From: Naasia sp.
Lineage (GTDB): Bacteria > Actinomycetota > Actinomycetes > Actinomycetales > Microbacteriaceae
Direction: 5' to 3'
Length of the DNA stretch: 64,000 nucleotides
Assembly: GCF_025465545.1 (NCBI RefSeq)
Contig: NZ_JAODMK010000001.1
Coordinates: forward strand, 1 to 64,000
Shown here: in pieces, positions 32,804 to 41,087 of the stretch
How the letters are laid out: the number at the start of each line of letters is the position of its first letter
Numbering within the stretch: the stretch's first letter is position 1
Program-made: the position numbers and the translations under genes
Notes under the pieces: generated by a model
What the model saw: only the letters and a program-made list of their open reading frames with translations
Told to the model about the DNA's origin: nothing
The model's database searches: none

Positions 32804-33235
32804 CTAGAAGATTCCGGGTATCACCTCCTCAGCCGTGTTGGCGAAGCCGTCCTCGTTCTCGGCCACGTAGGCGGTCCATGCCTCGGCGTCCCAGATCTCG
32901 GCCCTGCTCCCTGCACCGATCACCACGAGTTCGCGATCGAGTCCCGCGTAGGTCCTCAAGCCCTGCGGGATCGTCACCCGGTGCTGCTTGTCCGGCGTCT
33001 CGGCGTGGGCTCCTGACAGCAGGAGGCGCACGTAGTCGCGTGCCTGCTTGCCGGTGACGGGCGCCTGACGGATGCGGTCGTGCAGCTCCTCGAACTCCCG
33101 TGAGCTGAAGACGTAGATGCAGCGGTCCTGGCCGCGCGTCAGCACGACCCCTCCCGCGAGCTCGTCCCAGAACTTGGCGGGAAGGATGATCCGCCCCTTC
33201 TCGTCGAGCTTGGGGGTGTATGTGCCGAGAAACAT
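32804..33235 (-). CDS. mraZ: transcriptional regulator MraZ
   Basis: MraZ is a ring-forming DNA-binding protein that controls the dcw cluster it heads. The 143-aa product begins [22 protein letters not shown], the first of two SpoVT/AbrB-like halves. The second half holds [19 protein letters not shown]. An open frame continues 21 codons upstream through the ribosome-binding site, but the family always begins at MFLG. GGGAGTGGAGA precedes the ATG. Three 10-bp-phased boxes over the promoter give a clear autoregulatory site. Confidence 0.97.
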   Translation of the reverse strand: MFLGTYTPKLDEKGRIILPAKFWDELAGGVVLTRGQDRCIYVFSSREFEELHDRIRQAPVTGKQARDYVRLLLSGAHAETPDKQHRVTIPQGLRTYAGLDRELVVIGAGSRAEIWDAEAWTAYVAENEDGFANTAEEVIPGIF

Positions 33236-33272
33236 GGCATCTCCACTCCCTTGGTTCGGCCGATCAGGATTG

Positions 33273-33305
33273 CTCCACTTTACTCCACTACCCCCCACTC
33301 AACAA
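33273..33305 (-). promoter_or_regulatory. mraZ promoter with triple MraZ box
   Basis: On the minus strand -35 TTGTTG (33300-33305), a 17-base spacer and -10 TAAAGT (33277-33282) form a good promoter. Three direct repeats, AGTGGGG, AGTGGAG and AGTGGAG (33293-33299, 33283-33289, 33273-33279), recur every 10 bases across the spacer and -10 box. MraZ operators in other bacteria are also direct repeats with a TGG core at 10-bp spacing, so this is a strong autoregulation site. Confidence 0.8.
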
Positions 33306-33572
33306 TGTCGCAGGGGCGTGCTAGGTCACGAAAGCGCCACGAAAGCGCGGGATTCCGGGCCCCAGTCCGGGGGGAGCCGACGGGAGCGACAGTCGACGGA
33401 AGGAGGGTTCCGACGGCCGCCGTCGACCCGGATCCCCGGAACCAGGCGGGTCGTCGGCGCATCCGGAGGCGAAGTGGAGGACGAGCGCACGGAATCGGGC
33501 CCTATGGAGGGAAGTGGGGCCCCGGGGCGGCCCTGTGGCGCGCCCGGTCCTCAGCGTGGGCGCAACGCGAAA
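33306..33572. other. gene-free stretch upstream of mraZ
   Basis: I see no credible gene here. The only structure is an 11-bp tandem duplication CACGAAAGCGC (33327-33348) just upstream of the mraZ -35 box. Open frames that cross this stretch lack family features and have no ribosome-binding site. Confidence 0.6.
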
Positions 33573-33594
33573 GAGCCGGCCCGAAGGCCGGCTC
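33573..33594 (-). terminator. terminator of the DUF3040 gene
   Basis: A perfect 9-bp stem GAGCCGGCC/GGCCGGCTC with a four-base loop (CGAA read on the plus strand) lies 24 bases beyond the stop codon of the DUF3040 gene. Confidence 0.75.
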
Positions 33595-33618
33595 GTGTCG
33601 CAGAGAAGGAGGTGAGGG

Positions 33619-33999
33619 TCAGCGACCCATGTCGCCCTGGCGACGCTCCCAGCGGGAGTTCATCCGGTCCATGAAGCCACCGCCGGAGGAATGTCCGCGA
33701 CCGCCCCGAGAGGGAGTGGAACGGGGAGCGGCGGAGGGCCGCCGAGGAGATCCCAGTGCCACGAGCACGCCGGCGAACATCACGACGAAGCCGCCGACGC
33801 CGATGATCGGCTGGCGCAGCACGACGCCGGCCACGAGCACGGCCACTCCGAGCACAGCGACGAGGACGCCCACGACCAGGGCGGTGTAGCTGATGCGACC
33901 GCGTCTGCCGCCGACCGTCGCCACGAACTCGGCGTCGTTCTGATACAGGTTGCGTTCCATCTCGTCGAGGAGGCGCTGTTCTTGCTCTGAGAGCGGCAT
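33619..33999 (-). CDS. DUF3040 membrane protein
   Basis: This small protein of 126 aa is found next to dcw clusters in actinobacteria. It begins MPLSEQEQRLLDEMERNLYQND, the DUF3040 signature. A hydrophobic hairpin of two helices (about residues 40-60 and 66-84) follows, and then a Gly/Arg/Ser-rich tail. GGTGAGGAGAAGGAA precedes the ATG. A longer open frame exists upstream, but it would start inside the divergent gene's promoter. Function unknown. Its location suggests a link with envelope or division, but nothing in the sequence proves it. Confidence 0.85.
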   Translation of the reverse strand: MPLSEQEQRLLDEMERNLYQNDAEFVATVGGRRGRISYTALVVGVLVAVLGVAVLVAGVVLRQPIIGVGGFVVMFAGVLVALGSPRRPSAAPRSTPSRGGRGHSSGGGFMDRMNSRWERRQGDMGR

Positions 34000-34075
34000 T
34001 TCCTTCTCCTCACCTCGGCTCGCTAGGGCGGGTCGGGCCCGTGGTAGAGCCAAATCTTAGCCGTGCACCCGTGGC

Positions 34076-34081
34076 TAGGCT
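34076..34081 (+). promoter_or_regulatory. -10 box of leaderless polyprenyl synthase gene
   Basis: TAGGCT-AGGCGCT-GTG. No Shine-Dalgarno is present before the GTG. Confidence 0.5.
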
Positions 34082-34088
34082 AGGCGCT

Positions 34089-35186
34089 GTGACACAGGGC
34101 GCCCGTCTCGTCGATCTCGTCCAGAACCGACTCGATCGACACGTTGATGAGCGCGCCTCCATTTTCACCGCCATCGCCGAGGAGGCCACCCCGTTCGCGG
34201 GGATCTCCCGGCAATTTCTCAGAGGTGGCAAGCGATTCCGCGCCCTCTTCTGCTGGGAGGGCTGGCAGTGCGTCGACGACGACCGGACGACCGATCCGGA
34301 CGTCCTCGACGCGGTCGTGACGGCCGCCAGCGCCCTCGAGCTGTTCCACGCCGCTGCCCTCGTGCACGACGATCTGATCGACAGCTCGGACACCCGCCGG
34401 GGCGCGCCGTCCGCCCATCGCCGATTCGAGCGGCTGCACGTCGAGAGCGGCTACTCGGGGAATCCGGAGACCTTCGGCCGGGCGGCGGCGATCCTGCTCG
34501 GGGACCTGCTGCAGAGCTGGAGCGACGAGCTGCTCACCGAGGGGCTGCGCCGCATCCCCTCGCCGACCGCGGCCTCGGCCGCGAGGGCCGAGTACGAGCG
34601 GATGCGACTGGAGGTGACGGCCGGCCAGTACCTCGACCTCGTCGAGGAGCGCGCCTGGCCGGTCGTGTCCGAGGCGGACGCACTCCCCCGCGCGGAGCGC
34701 GTGATCCTCTACAAGTCCGCCAAGTACTCGGTTGAGGCCCCGCTCGTGATCGGGGCGAGCCTCGCCGGCGGCTCGTTGGCGCAGGTGGCTGCGCTCCGGG
34801 ACTTCGGCGTGCCGCTCGGCATCGCCTTCCAGCTGCGGGACGACCTGCTCGGCGTCTTCGGGGACCCGGAGGTGACCGGGAAGCCGGCGGGCGACGACCT
34901 CGTCGAGGGCAAGCGCACGGTCCTCGTCGCCCTCACCCGCGCCACGCTCGCGCCGGGACCCCGCCGGCTGCTCGACGAGCTCCTCGGCGATCCGGATCTG
35001 GAGCCGGCGCAGATCGAGCTGCTGCAGACCACGATCCGGCGAAGCGGAGCGGTGGAGCTCGTCGAGCGGATGATCGACGAGAACGCCGGACGGGCGCGGG
35101 AGGCGCTCGCGGTCGCACCGATCTCGAGCACCGCTCGTCGGGACCTCGCGGCGCTCGTCGAGCCGCTCACCCGGCGGACGAGCTGA
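34089..35186 (+). CDS. idsA: polyprenyl diphosphate synthase
   Basis: This all-trans prenyl transferase condenses IPP with allylic diphosphates to make C15-C20 or longer chains for carotenoids or quinones. The 365-aa product has the first Asp-rich motif in AAALVHDDLIDSSDTRRGAPSAH, GDLLQSWSDEL, and the second Asp-rich region FQLRDDLLGVFGDPEVTGKPAGDD, where the usual DDxxD reads DDLLG. I take the GTG of VTQGARLVDL, which has a -10 box 7 bases upstream. A start 16 codons earlier would lack a ribosome-binding site. Chain length is not predictable here. Neighbours recall the idsA2 locus of mycobacteria. Confidence 0.92.
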   Translation: MTQGARLVDLVQNRLDRHVDERASIFTAIAEEATPFAGISRQFLRGGKRFRALFCWEGWQCVDDDRTTDPDVLDAVVTAASALELFHAAALVHDDLIDSSDTRRGAPSAHRRFERLHVESGYSGNPETFGRAAAILLGDLLQSWSDELLTEGLRRIPSPTAASAARAEYERMRLEVTAGQYLDLVEERAWPVVSEADALPRAERVILYKSAKYSVEAPLVIGASLAGGSLAQVAALRDFGVPLGIAFQLRDDLLGVFGDPEVTGKPAGDDLVEGKRTVLVALTRATLAPGPRRLLDELLGDPDLEPAQIELLQTTIRRSGAVELVERMIDENAGRAREALAVAPISSTARRDLAALVEPLTRRTS

Positions 35187-35200
35187 AACGACGCGAGAGC

Positions 35201-35542
35201 CTAGAAGGCGAGCGCCTGGGCGACCCGCCGGACCTCGGCCTTGCGCCCGGCGCGGAGCGCATCGATCGGCCGGGTGCCGAGCACCTCGTCCTCGCTGAGG
35301 ATCCAGTCGACGGCCTCCTGGTCGGAGTAGCCGCTGTCGCCGAGGAGCATGATGGTGCCCCGCAGCTCGTGCCGCGGCCCGTCCTCGTCGACGAAGTCCG
35401 CCGGCACGCGGAGGACGCCGTCCACCCGGAGCGCGATCAGGTACCGCTCCTCGATCATCCGCCGCACCCGGCTGAGCGGCACGTCGAACCGCTCGGCCAG
35501 TTCGGGAAGGGTCAGCCAGTCCTGCTCTTCGGTCGCAACCAC
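35201..35542 (-). CDS. Rv2175c-like winged-helix DNA-binding protein
   Basis: This 113-aa protein has an N-terminal helix-turn-helix (WLTLPELAERFDVPLSRVRRMIEERYLIALR) and a conserved actinobacterial C-terminus (GTRPIDALRAGRKAEVRRVAQALAF). M. tuberculosis Rv2175c has the same layout and end (PVDALHAH..EVVRRAQAMAY). Rv2175c is a known substrate of PknL, and here a PknL-type kinase lies 1.4 kb away. The start is uncertain. I use GTG at 35542, directly after GGAGG, which is closer than ideal. The frame is open 20 more codons to a GTG at 35602. It converges on idsA with 14 bases between. Confidence 0.83.
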   Translation of the reverse strand: MVATEEQDWLTLPELAERFDVPLSRVRRMIEERYLIALRVDGVLRVPADFVDEDGPRHELRGTIMLLGDSGYSDQEAVDWILSEDEVLGTRPIDALRAGRKAEVRRVAQALAF

Positions 35543-35735
35543 CCTCCAAGGATGCCAGTTCTGCGGCTTTCCGTGGTCCACGAGCGCCCCGGGGACCGGC
35601 ACAGCGGATTGTTACGATCAGATGAACCCCCGTCACATCAGCCACTTGGATTGACTCCGTCCTCCTTCTATGGCACCGTGATCGGCGTCCCTGGGGGAAA
35701 AGGGACGAAGCACGGCACCATGGATGGGGACCACG

Positions 35736-36851
35736 ATGGCCAGGACTCTCGAACGACTCTTGCGCGCGCCGGGTGCGCGCGGGAGGCATGTCGCCGCCGC
35801 AGGCCGGGCGCCCGGGCGGAGCTTCCTCGGCGTCCTGCCGGTCGTGCTCGCCGGCTCGCTCGCATTGACGCTGGGCGGCGCTGCCGCCGAGGTGACCACG
35901 GTCAAGCGTCCCGCGAAGCCGGTCCGCGTGATCAAGGCCGCGAAGAACAGGATCTCCGGCGCGGCGGCGGCCGCAGCATCGGTCCCGACGCCTGCCACGG
36001 CCGGTGCGGACGGGGCCGGCGTGCACTCGGCGGCCACCGGCCCCGCACAGAGCTACGCGCCGCGTGAGTACACCGTGGCCGAGGGCGACACGGTCAGCGA
36101 CATCGCGGGCCGCTACGGCCTCTCCACCGCCTCGGTGCTCACCCTCAACGGCCTGAGCTGGAAGTCACTGATCTTCCCCGGCCAGGTGCTCAGCCTCAAC
36201 ACGGCGTCGACCGCGGTGATCCCCGCGGACAGCCCGCTCGTGCGGTACACGATCTCCGAGGGCGACACGATCAGCGGCGTGGCCGGCTCGTACGGCGTGG
36301 ACACCGACGCCGTGCTCACCGCCAACGGGCTCGGGCGGGACAGCATCATCTTCCCCGGCCAGAGCATCGTGCTCCCGGTCGACTCCCCCGCCGCCGCACT
36401 GGAGCGCAGCGCCGCCGTCCCGCCGGTCTCGTCCGCGTCCGTCGTCGGCCTCTCGGATGCGATGCGCGACAACGCCCGCAGCATCATCCGCATCGGGCGC
36501 GAGCTGGGGGTGAGCGACCGCGGCCTCGTCATCGCACTGGCCGCCGCCGCACAGGAGTCCGCCCTGCACAACCTCGACTGGGGACATCTCGACTCGGTCG
36601 GCCTGTTCCAGCAGCGTCCCGGCATGGGCTGGGGCACTCCGGAGCAGATCCTCGACCCGGAGCACTCGGTGCGCGCCTTCTTCGGCGGCCCCGAGAACCC
36701 GAACGAGGACACGTCCGGCCTGCTGGACATCGAGGGCTGGGAGAGCATGGCGCTCTCCGAGGCGGCACAGGCGGTTCAGCTGTCGGCATACCCGGACGCC
36801 TACGCCAAGTGGGAGATCTCTGCCGAGGCATGGCTGGGCGAGCTCGGCTGA
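35736..36851 (+). CDS. secreted LysM protein with lysozyme-like domain
   Basis: This 371-aa protein probably binds and may cut peptidoglycan. After a basic start comes a signal anchor (FLGVLPVVLAGSLALTLGG). Two LysM domains follow: REYTVAEGDTVSDIAGRYGL and the rest at about residues 110-155, and VRYTISEGDTISGVAGSYG at about 168-215. The C-terminal domain (about 240-371) reads RSIIRIGRELGVSDRGLVIALAAAAQESALHNLDWG, then GLFQQRPGMGWGT and SAYPDAYAKWE, a conserved lysozyme/transglycosylase-like module. I prefer the ATG at 35736 (GGGGA upstream) to the ATG at 35724. It precedes the kinase gene by 89 bases. Confidence 0.85.
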   Translation: MARTLERLLRAPGARGRHVAAAGRAPGRSFLGVLPVVLAGSLALTLGGAAAEVTTVKRPAKPVRVIKAAKNRISGAAAAAASVPTPATAGADGAGVHSAATGPAQSYAPREYTVAEGDTVSDIAGRYGLSTASVLTLNGLSWKSLIFPGQVLSLNTASTAVIPADSPLVRYTISEGDTISGVAGSYGVDTDAVLTANGLGRDSIIFPGQSIVLPVDSPAAALERSAAVPPVSSASVVGLSDAMRDNARSIIRIGRELGVSDRGLVIALAAAAQESALHNLDWGHLDSVGLFQQRPGMGWGTPEQILDPEHSVRAFFGGPENPNEDTSGLLDIEGWESMALSEAAQAVQLSAYPDAYAKWEISAEAWLGELG

Positions 36852-36928
36852 GCTCGACGGCAGACGGCCGAGCAAGCGAATAATCGACTTGCCGCGGGCC
36901 TAGGCCCCTCCGCCGGAACGGTCCTTCG

Positions 36929-36934
36929 TACACT
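36929..36934 (+). promoter_or_regulatory. -10 box of leaderless kinase gene
   Basis: TACACT-CGTACG-GTG, with a 6-base gap and no Shine-Dalgarno. The kinase is therefore probably transcribed on its own rather than from the LysM gene. Confidence 0.5.
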
Positions 36935-36940
36935 CGTACG

Positions 36941-38881
36941 GTGAGTGCTAGCCAGACCGACCCCATGGTCGGGCGCCTGTTGGACGGGCGATACCAGGTG
37001 CGCGCTCGCATCGCCCGGGGCGGCATGGCGACCGTCTATCTCGCCACCGACCTGCGCCTCGAGCGCCGGGTGGCCATCAAGGTGATGCACGGCCACCTCG
37101 CCGATGACGCCGCCTTCCGCGACCGCTTCATCCAGGAGGCCCGCTCCGCCGCCCGGCTGGCCCACCCCAACGTCGTGAACGTCTTCGACCAGGGCCAGGA
37201 CTCCGACATGGCCTACCTGGTCATGGAGTACCTGCAGGGCATCACCCTGCGCGACCTCCTCAAGGAGTACGGCAAGCTCACTCCCGAGCAGACCATGGAC
37301 ATCATGGAGGCCGTGCTCGCGGGGCTCGCCGCCGCGCACAAGGCCGGCATCGTGCACCGCGACTTGAAGCCCGAGAACGTGCTGCTCGCCGACGACGGGC
37401 GCATCAAGATCGGCGACTTCGGCCTCGCCCGCGCCGCCACCGCGAACACCGCGACGGGTCAGGCCCTGCTCGGCACGATCGCGTATCTCTCCCCCGAGCT
37501 GGTCACCCGTGGCATCGCCGACACCCGCAGCGACATCTACGCGGTCGGCATCATGATGTTCGAGATGCTGGTCGGCGACCAGCCGTTCAAGGGCGACCAG
37601 CCCGTGCAGATCGCCTATCAGCACGCGAACGAGACCGTTCCTGCTCCCAGCACCAGGAATCCCGGGATTCCGGTCGCGCTCGACGAGCTCGTGCTGTGGG
37701 CCACCGCCCGCGACCCCGAGCAGCGGCCCCGCGACGCGCGCGCCCTGCTCGACCAGCTCTTCGAGACCCAGAACTTGATCCGCGAGGGCCTGGGCGGCGT
37801 CTCCACCGCCACCCAGCGCACCATGGTGCTCCCGGCCGCCGGGTCGCCGACCACGACGGTGCACGAATCCGGCGAGACGCAGGTGCTCAGCCGCGCGCGC
37901 CGCACCGGACCCGTCGCGCTCGAGAGCGCGAGCCAGCTGTCGGCGGCCGTGCATCGGCGCAGGCGCCGCGGGTTCTGGCTGTTCGGCCTGGTGCTCATGC
38001 TCGCCGCGGTCGCCGGCGGCACCGGCTGGTACTTCGGGTCGGGCCCCGGCGCGCACGTCGGCGTCCCCTCGGTCGCCGGCCTGAGCGTGGGCGACGCGAC
38101 CGCCGAGCTCGCCGCGGCCGGCTTCACGGTCGGCGGCCAGGACCAGGTGTTCGACTACCGCACGGACAAGGACCTGGTGTCCTCCACCGATCCCGCCCCC
38201 GGCGACTCGGTGCTCCGCGACACCCCCATCACGCTGCACGTGTCGAAGGGCCCGGAGCCGCTGCCCGTCCCCGCCGTGGTCGGCACCCCCGAGGCCGAGG
38301 CCCGGGCCGCCCTGGCCGACGCGCGCTTCCAGGTCGCGGACGACGTGCAGCGCGAGTTCACCGAGGACGCCGCGGCCGGCGAGGTGCTGCGCGTGCTCGA
38401 CGGCCGCGGCAAGGCGATCAAGAAGGGCGCCCTCTACCCGGACCACGCCACCCTCTCCCTCGTCCTGTCGGCCGGGCCGGTCCCGAACGTGGTCGGCATG
38501 ACCGTCGCCCAGGCCACCGCCGCCCTCGAGAAGGTCGACCTGAAGCTCGCCGAGGGCGACGCCTCGTACGACAACAGCGGCGACAGCGAGATGGGCGACA
38601 TCCTCTCGGTGGACAAGGCGACCGACAAGGACGGCGACGACCGCCCGTTCCGGCCCGGCGACACCGTCACGGTGCACGTCTCGCTCGGCATGGATCTCGT
38701 CGTGGTGCCGAACGTCGTCGGCCTCAGCTGGTCGGAGGCGCGCCCGCTCCTCGACGAGGCCGGCTTCGCTCTGGCCTACAACACGGCGGCAGACGACCTG
38801 CCGAGCGTGGTGGTGACCGCCACCGACCCGGTCGGCGGAGACTCGGCGCTCCGCGGCTCCACCGTCAGCGTCGCCTTCTAG
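36941..38881 (+). CDS. pknL: Ser/Thr protein kinase with PASTA domains (PknL type)
   Basis: This 646-aa membrane kinase senses cell-wall fragments. The kinase domain (residues about 16-275) has the glycine loop ARGGMATVYLA, VAIK lysine, HRDLKPENVLL, DFGLARA and the activation loop TATGQALLGTIAYLSPE. A juxtamembrane part holds several Thr-rich spots, then one membrane helix (GFWLFGLVLMLAAVAGGTGW). Four PASTA repeats fill the outside, each with a VP.V.G...A.A.L motif. The neighbours (idsA, Rv2175c-like, class II DAHP synthase) match PknL rather than PknB, whose gene usually lies by rodA/pbpA. Likely targets in this window are the Rv2175c-like protein and GarA. Confidence 0.93.
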   Translation: MSASQTDPMVGRLLDGRYQVRARIARGGMATVYLATDLRLERRVAIKVMHGHLADDAAFRDRFIQEARSAARLAHPNVVNVFDQGQDSDMAYLVMEYLQGITLRDLLKEYGKLTPEQTMDIMEAVLAGLAAAHKAGIVHRDLKPENVLLADDGRIKIGDFGLARAATANTATGQALLGTIAYLSPELVTRGIADTRSDIYAVGIMMFEMLVGDQPFKGDQPVQIAYQHANETVPAPSTRNPGIPVALDELVLWATARDPEQRPRDARALLDQLFETQNLIREGLGGVSTATQRTMVLPAAGSPTTTVHESGETQVLSRARRTGPVALESASQLSAAVHRRRRRGFWLFGLVLMLAAVAGGTGWYFGSGPGAHVGVPSVAGLSVGDATAELAAAGFTVGGQDQVFDYRTDKDLVSSTDPAPGDSVLRDTPITLHVSKGPEPLPVPAVVGTPEAEARAALADARFQVADDVQREFTEDAAAGEVLRVLDGRGKAIKKGALYPDHATLSLVLSAGPVPNVVGMTVAQATAALEKVDLKLAEGDASYDNSGDSEMGDILSVDKATDKDGDDRPFRPGDTVTVHVSLGMDLVVVPNVVGLSWSEARPLLDEAGFALAYNTAADDLPSVVVTATDPVGGDSALRGSTVSVAF

Positions 38882-38886
38882 GAGCC

Positions 38887-38912
38887 GCGTCGCCCGGCGC
38901 GAGCGGCGACGC
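38887..38912. terminator. hairpin between convergent pknL and DAHP synthase genes
   Basis: The stem is GCGTCGCC/GGCGACGC with a 10-base loop, 6 bases after the kinase stop. A second stem, GCGCGGTGC/GCACCGCGC (38911-38919 and 38941-38949), starts where this one ends. Together they could stop transcription from both sides. Confidence 0.6.
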
Positions 38913-38956
38913 GCGGTGCCCTCACCCGCGGTCGGTCTGCGCACCGCGCGAGCGCG

Positions 38957-40327
38957 TCAGCGGGCGGACAGCTCCTCGGCCACCAGGAAGGAGAGCTCCA
39001 GCGACTGCATGTGGTTGAGGCGCGGGTCGCACAGCGACTCGTAGCGGGTCGCCAGGGTCGCCTCGTCGATGTGCTCGGAGCCGCCGAGGCACTCGGTCAC
39101 GTCGTCGCCGGTGAGCTCCACGTGGATGCCGCCCGGGTGCGTGCCCGCGGCACGGTGCGCCTGGAAGAAGCCCTTCACCTCGTCGACGATGTCGTCGAAG
39201 CGCCGCGTCTTGTAGCCGAGGGGCGTGGTGACCCCGTTGCCGTGCATGGGGTCGGTCACCCACAGCGGGTTGGCGTCGAGGGTCTTCACATGCTCGAGCA
39301 GTGGCGGCAGCGCGTCCCGCACCTTGCCCGCACCCATCCGGGTGATGAAGGTGAGTCGCCCCGGCTCGCGGTTCGGATCGAGCTTGTCGATCAGCGCCTC
39401 CATCACGGCGGGCGTGGTGGAGGGACCGAGCTTCACGCCGATCGGGTTGCGGATGCGGGAGAACCAGTCGACGTGGGCGCTGGTGAGGTCGCGCGTGCGC
39501 TCGCCGATCCAGAGGAAGTGGGCGGACGTTGCCACCGGGGTCCCGTTGCGGGAGTCGATCCGGGTCATCGGGCGCTCGTAGTCCATCAGCAGGCCCTCGT
39601 GGCCGGTGTAGAACTCGACGCGCTTGAGCTCGTCGAAGTCGGCGCCCGCCGCCTCCATGAAGCGGATGGCGCGGTCGATCTCGCGCGCGAGGCCCTCGTA
39701 GCGGGCATTGGCCGGGTTCGAGGCGAAGCCGCGATTCCAGCTGTGCACCTCCTTGAGGCTCGCGAAGCCGCCCTGAGTGAACGCGCGGACCAGGTTCAGG
39801 GTGGCGGCCGCCGTGTGGTAGCCCTGGACGAGCCGGTCGGCGTCCGGCTGCCGCGACTCCGCGGTGAAGTCGTAGCCGTTGACGATGTCGCCCCGGTAGG
39901 CGGGCAGTGTGACGCCGCCGCGGGTCTCCACATCGCTCGAGCGGGGCTTGGCGAACTGCCCGGCCATCCGGCCCATCTTCACCACCGGCATCGAGGCGCC
40001 GTAGGTGAGGACGACGGCCATCTGCAGCAGGGTCTTCACCCGGGCGCGGATCTGGTCGGCGGTGGCACCCGCGAACGTCTCGGCGCAGTCGCCGCCCTGC
40101 AGCAGGAACGCCTCCCCCCGCGCGGCGCGTGCCAGCCGATCGCGCAGCTGATCGATCTCGCCCGCGAACACCAGCGGCGGCATGGTGGCGATCTTCGCGG
40201 AGGCCGCTGCTGCAGCGGTCGAGTCCGGCCAGGCCGGCTGGTGCTTGATCTCGAGCGTGCGCCAGTGGTCGAGGCCTGCCAGGACGTCAGGGCTGGCGGC
40301 GACGATCGTTTCGGTGGAGTCGAGCAC
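38957..40327 (-). CDS. aroG: class II 3-deoxy-7-phosphoheptulonate synthase
   Basis: This enzyme joins phosphoenolpyruvate and erythrose 4-phosphate in the first shikimate step. The 456-aa product belongs to the plant/actinobacterial class II. Landmarks are LRDRLARAARGEAFLLQGGDCAETF, KMGRMAGQFAKPRS, VHSWNRGF, FYTGHEGLLMDYE, TRIDSRNG, WIGERTRDLTSAHV and WVTDPMHGN. GTG start, with GAGGAACC upstream. Lies next to pknL as aroG does in mycobacteria. It is followed by plsC 32 bases downstream, likely in one transcript. Confidence 0.97.
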   Translation of the reverse strand: MLDSTETIVAASPDVLAGLDHWRTLEIKHQPAWPDSTAAAAASAKIATMPPLVFAGEIDQLRDRLARAARGEAFLLQGGDCAETFAGATADQIRARVKTLLQMAVVLTYGASMPVVKMGRMAGQFAKPRSSDVETRGGVTLPAYRGDIVNGYDFTAESRQPDADRLVQGYHTAAATLNLVRAFTQGGFASLKEVHSWNRGFASNPANARYEGLAREIDRAIRFMEAAGADFDELKRVEFYTGHEGLLMDYERPMTRIDSRNGTPVATSAHFLWIGERTRDLTSAHVDWFSRIRNPIGVKLGPSTTPAVMEALIDKLDPNREPGRLTFITRMGAGKVRDALPPLLEHVKTLDANPLWVTDPMHGNGVTTPLGYKTRRFDDIVDEVKGFFQAHRAAGTHPGGIHVELTGDDVTECLGGSEHIDEATLATRYESLCDPRLNHMQSLELSFLVAEELSAR

Positions 40328-40359
40328 AGGGTTCCTCGGCAGGTGTAGGGAGAGCGGGT

Positions 40360-41055
40360 CTAGCGGACGGCGGGGACAGCCGCCCCCTTAGCCGAAGATG
40401 CATAGACATCCACGTATTCCTGCCCGCTCAGACGCGCGAGCTCGTACATGATCTCGTCGGTGATGGAGCGCAGGATGAAGCGGTCGCCCTCCAGCCCGGA
40501 GAACCTGGAGAAATCTAACGGTTCCCCGATGGCGATGCCAATCCGGCGGACCTTCGGCATCCTGCTGCCGATGGGCATCGCCTTCTCCGTGTCGATCATC
40601 GCGACCGGGATGACGGGAACCTGTCCCTCGAGCACCATCCGGGCGATGCCCGTGCGCCCGCGGTACAGCTTGCCGTCGTGACTGCGGGTGCCCTCGGGGT
40701 AGATGCCGAGCAGCTCGCCCCGGCGCAGGACACTCAGCCCGGTGCTCAGGGCGGCCTCGGAGGCCTTGCCGCCGGAGCGGTCGATGGGCAGCTGGCCCGT
40801 GGCGAGCATGAAGGAGCGCACCGCCCAGCCCTTCAGCCCCTTGCCGGTGAAGTACTCGGCCTTCGCGAGGAAGGAGATCCGCCGGTCCAGTTCGACGGGC
40901 AGGATCACCGAGTCGATGAACGAGAGGTGGTTGCTGGCCAGGATCGCGGCGCCGCGCTTGGGCACGTTCTCCATGCCCGTGACCCACGGACGGAACGTCC
41001 GGCGCAGGAAGGGGCCCACAAAGACGTACTTCAGCACCCAGTAGAAGACGCGCAT
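40360..41055 (-). CDS. plsC: 1-acyl-sn-glycerol-3-phosphate acyltransferase
   Basis: PlsC adds the second acyl chain in phosphatidic acid synthesis at the membrane. The 231-aa protein has block I as ASNHLSFIDSVIL (NHxxxxD), the LGIYPEGTRSHDGKLYRGRTG acceptor site, and VPVIPVAMIDTEKAMPIG. A hydrophobic start provides membrane contact. GGGAGGTACC precedes the ATG. It lies between the ROK kinase and DAHP synthase on the same strand, with 32-base gaps, resembling the Rv2182c position in M. tuberculosis. Confidence 0.93.
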   Translation of the reverse strand: MRVFYWVLKYVFVGPFLRRTFRPWVTGMENVPKRGAAILASNHLSFIDSVILPVELDRRISFLAKAEYFTGKGLKGWAVRSFMLATGQLPIDRSGGKASEAALSTGLSVLRRGELLGIYPEGTRSHDGKLYRGRTGIARMVLEGQVPVIPVAMIDTEKAMPIGSRMPKVRRIGIAIGEPLDFSRFSGLEGDRFILRSITDEIMYELARLSGQEYVDVYASSAKGAAVPAVR

Positions 41056-41087
41056 GGTACCTCCCTCGCGCTCAGCCTAGCCGGGGC

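Noticed and set aside
33117-33674. Plus-strand gene in the space upstream of mraZ
   Set aside because: The open frame is Arg/Gly/Pro-rich without a ribosome-binding site, and it runs through the mraZ promoter, the MraZ boxes and a terminator.
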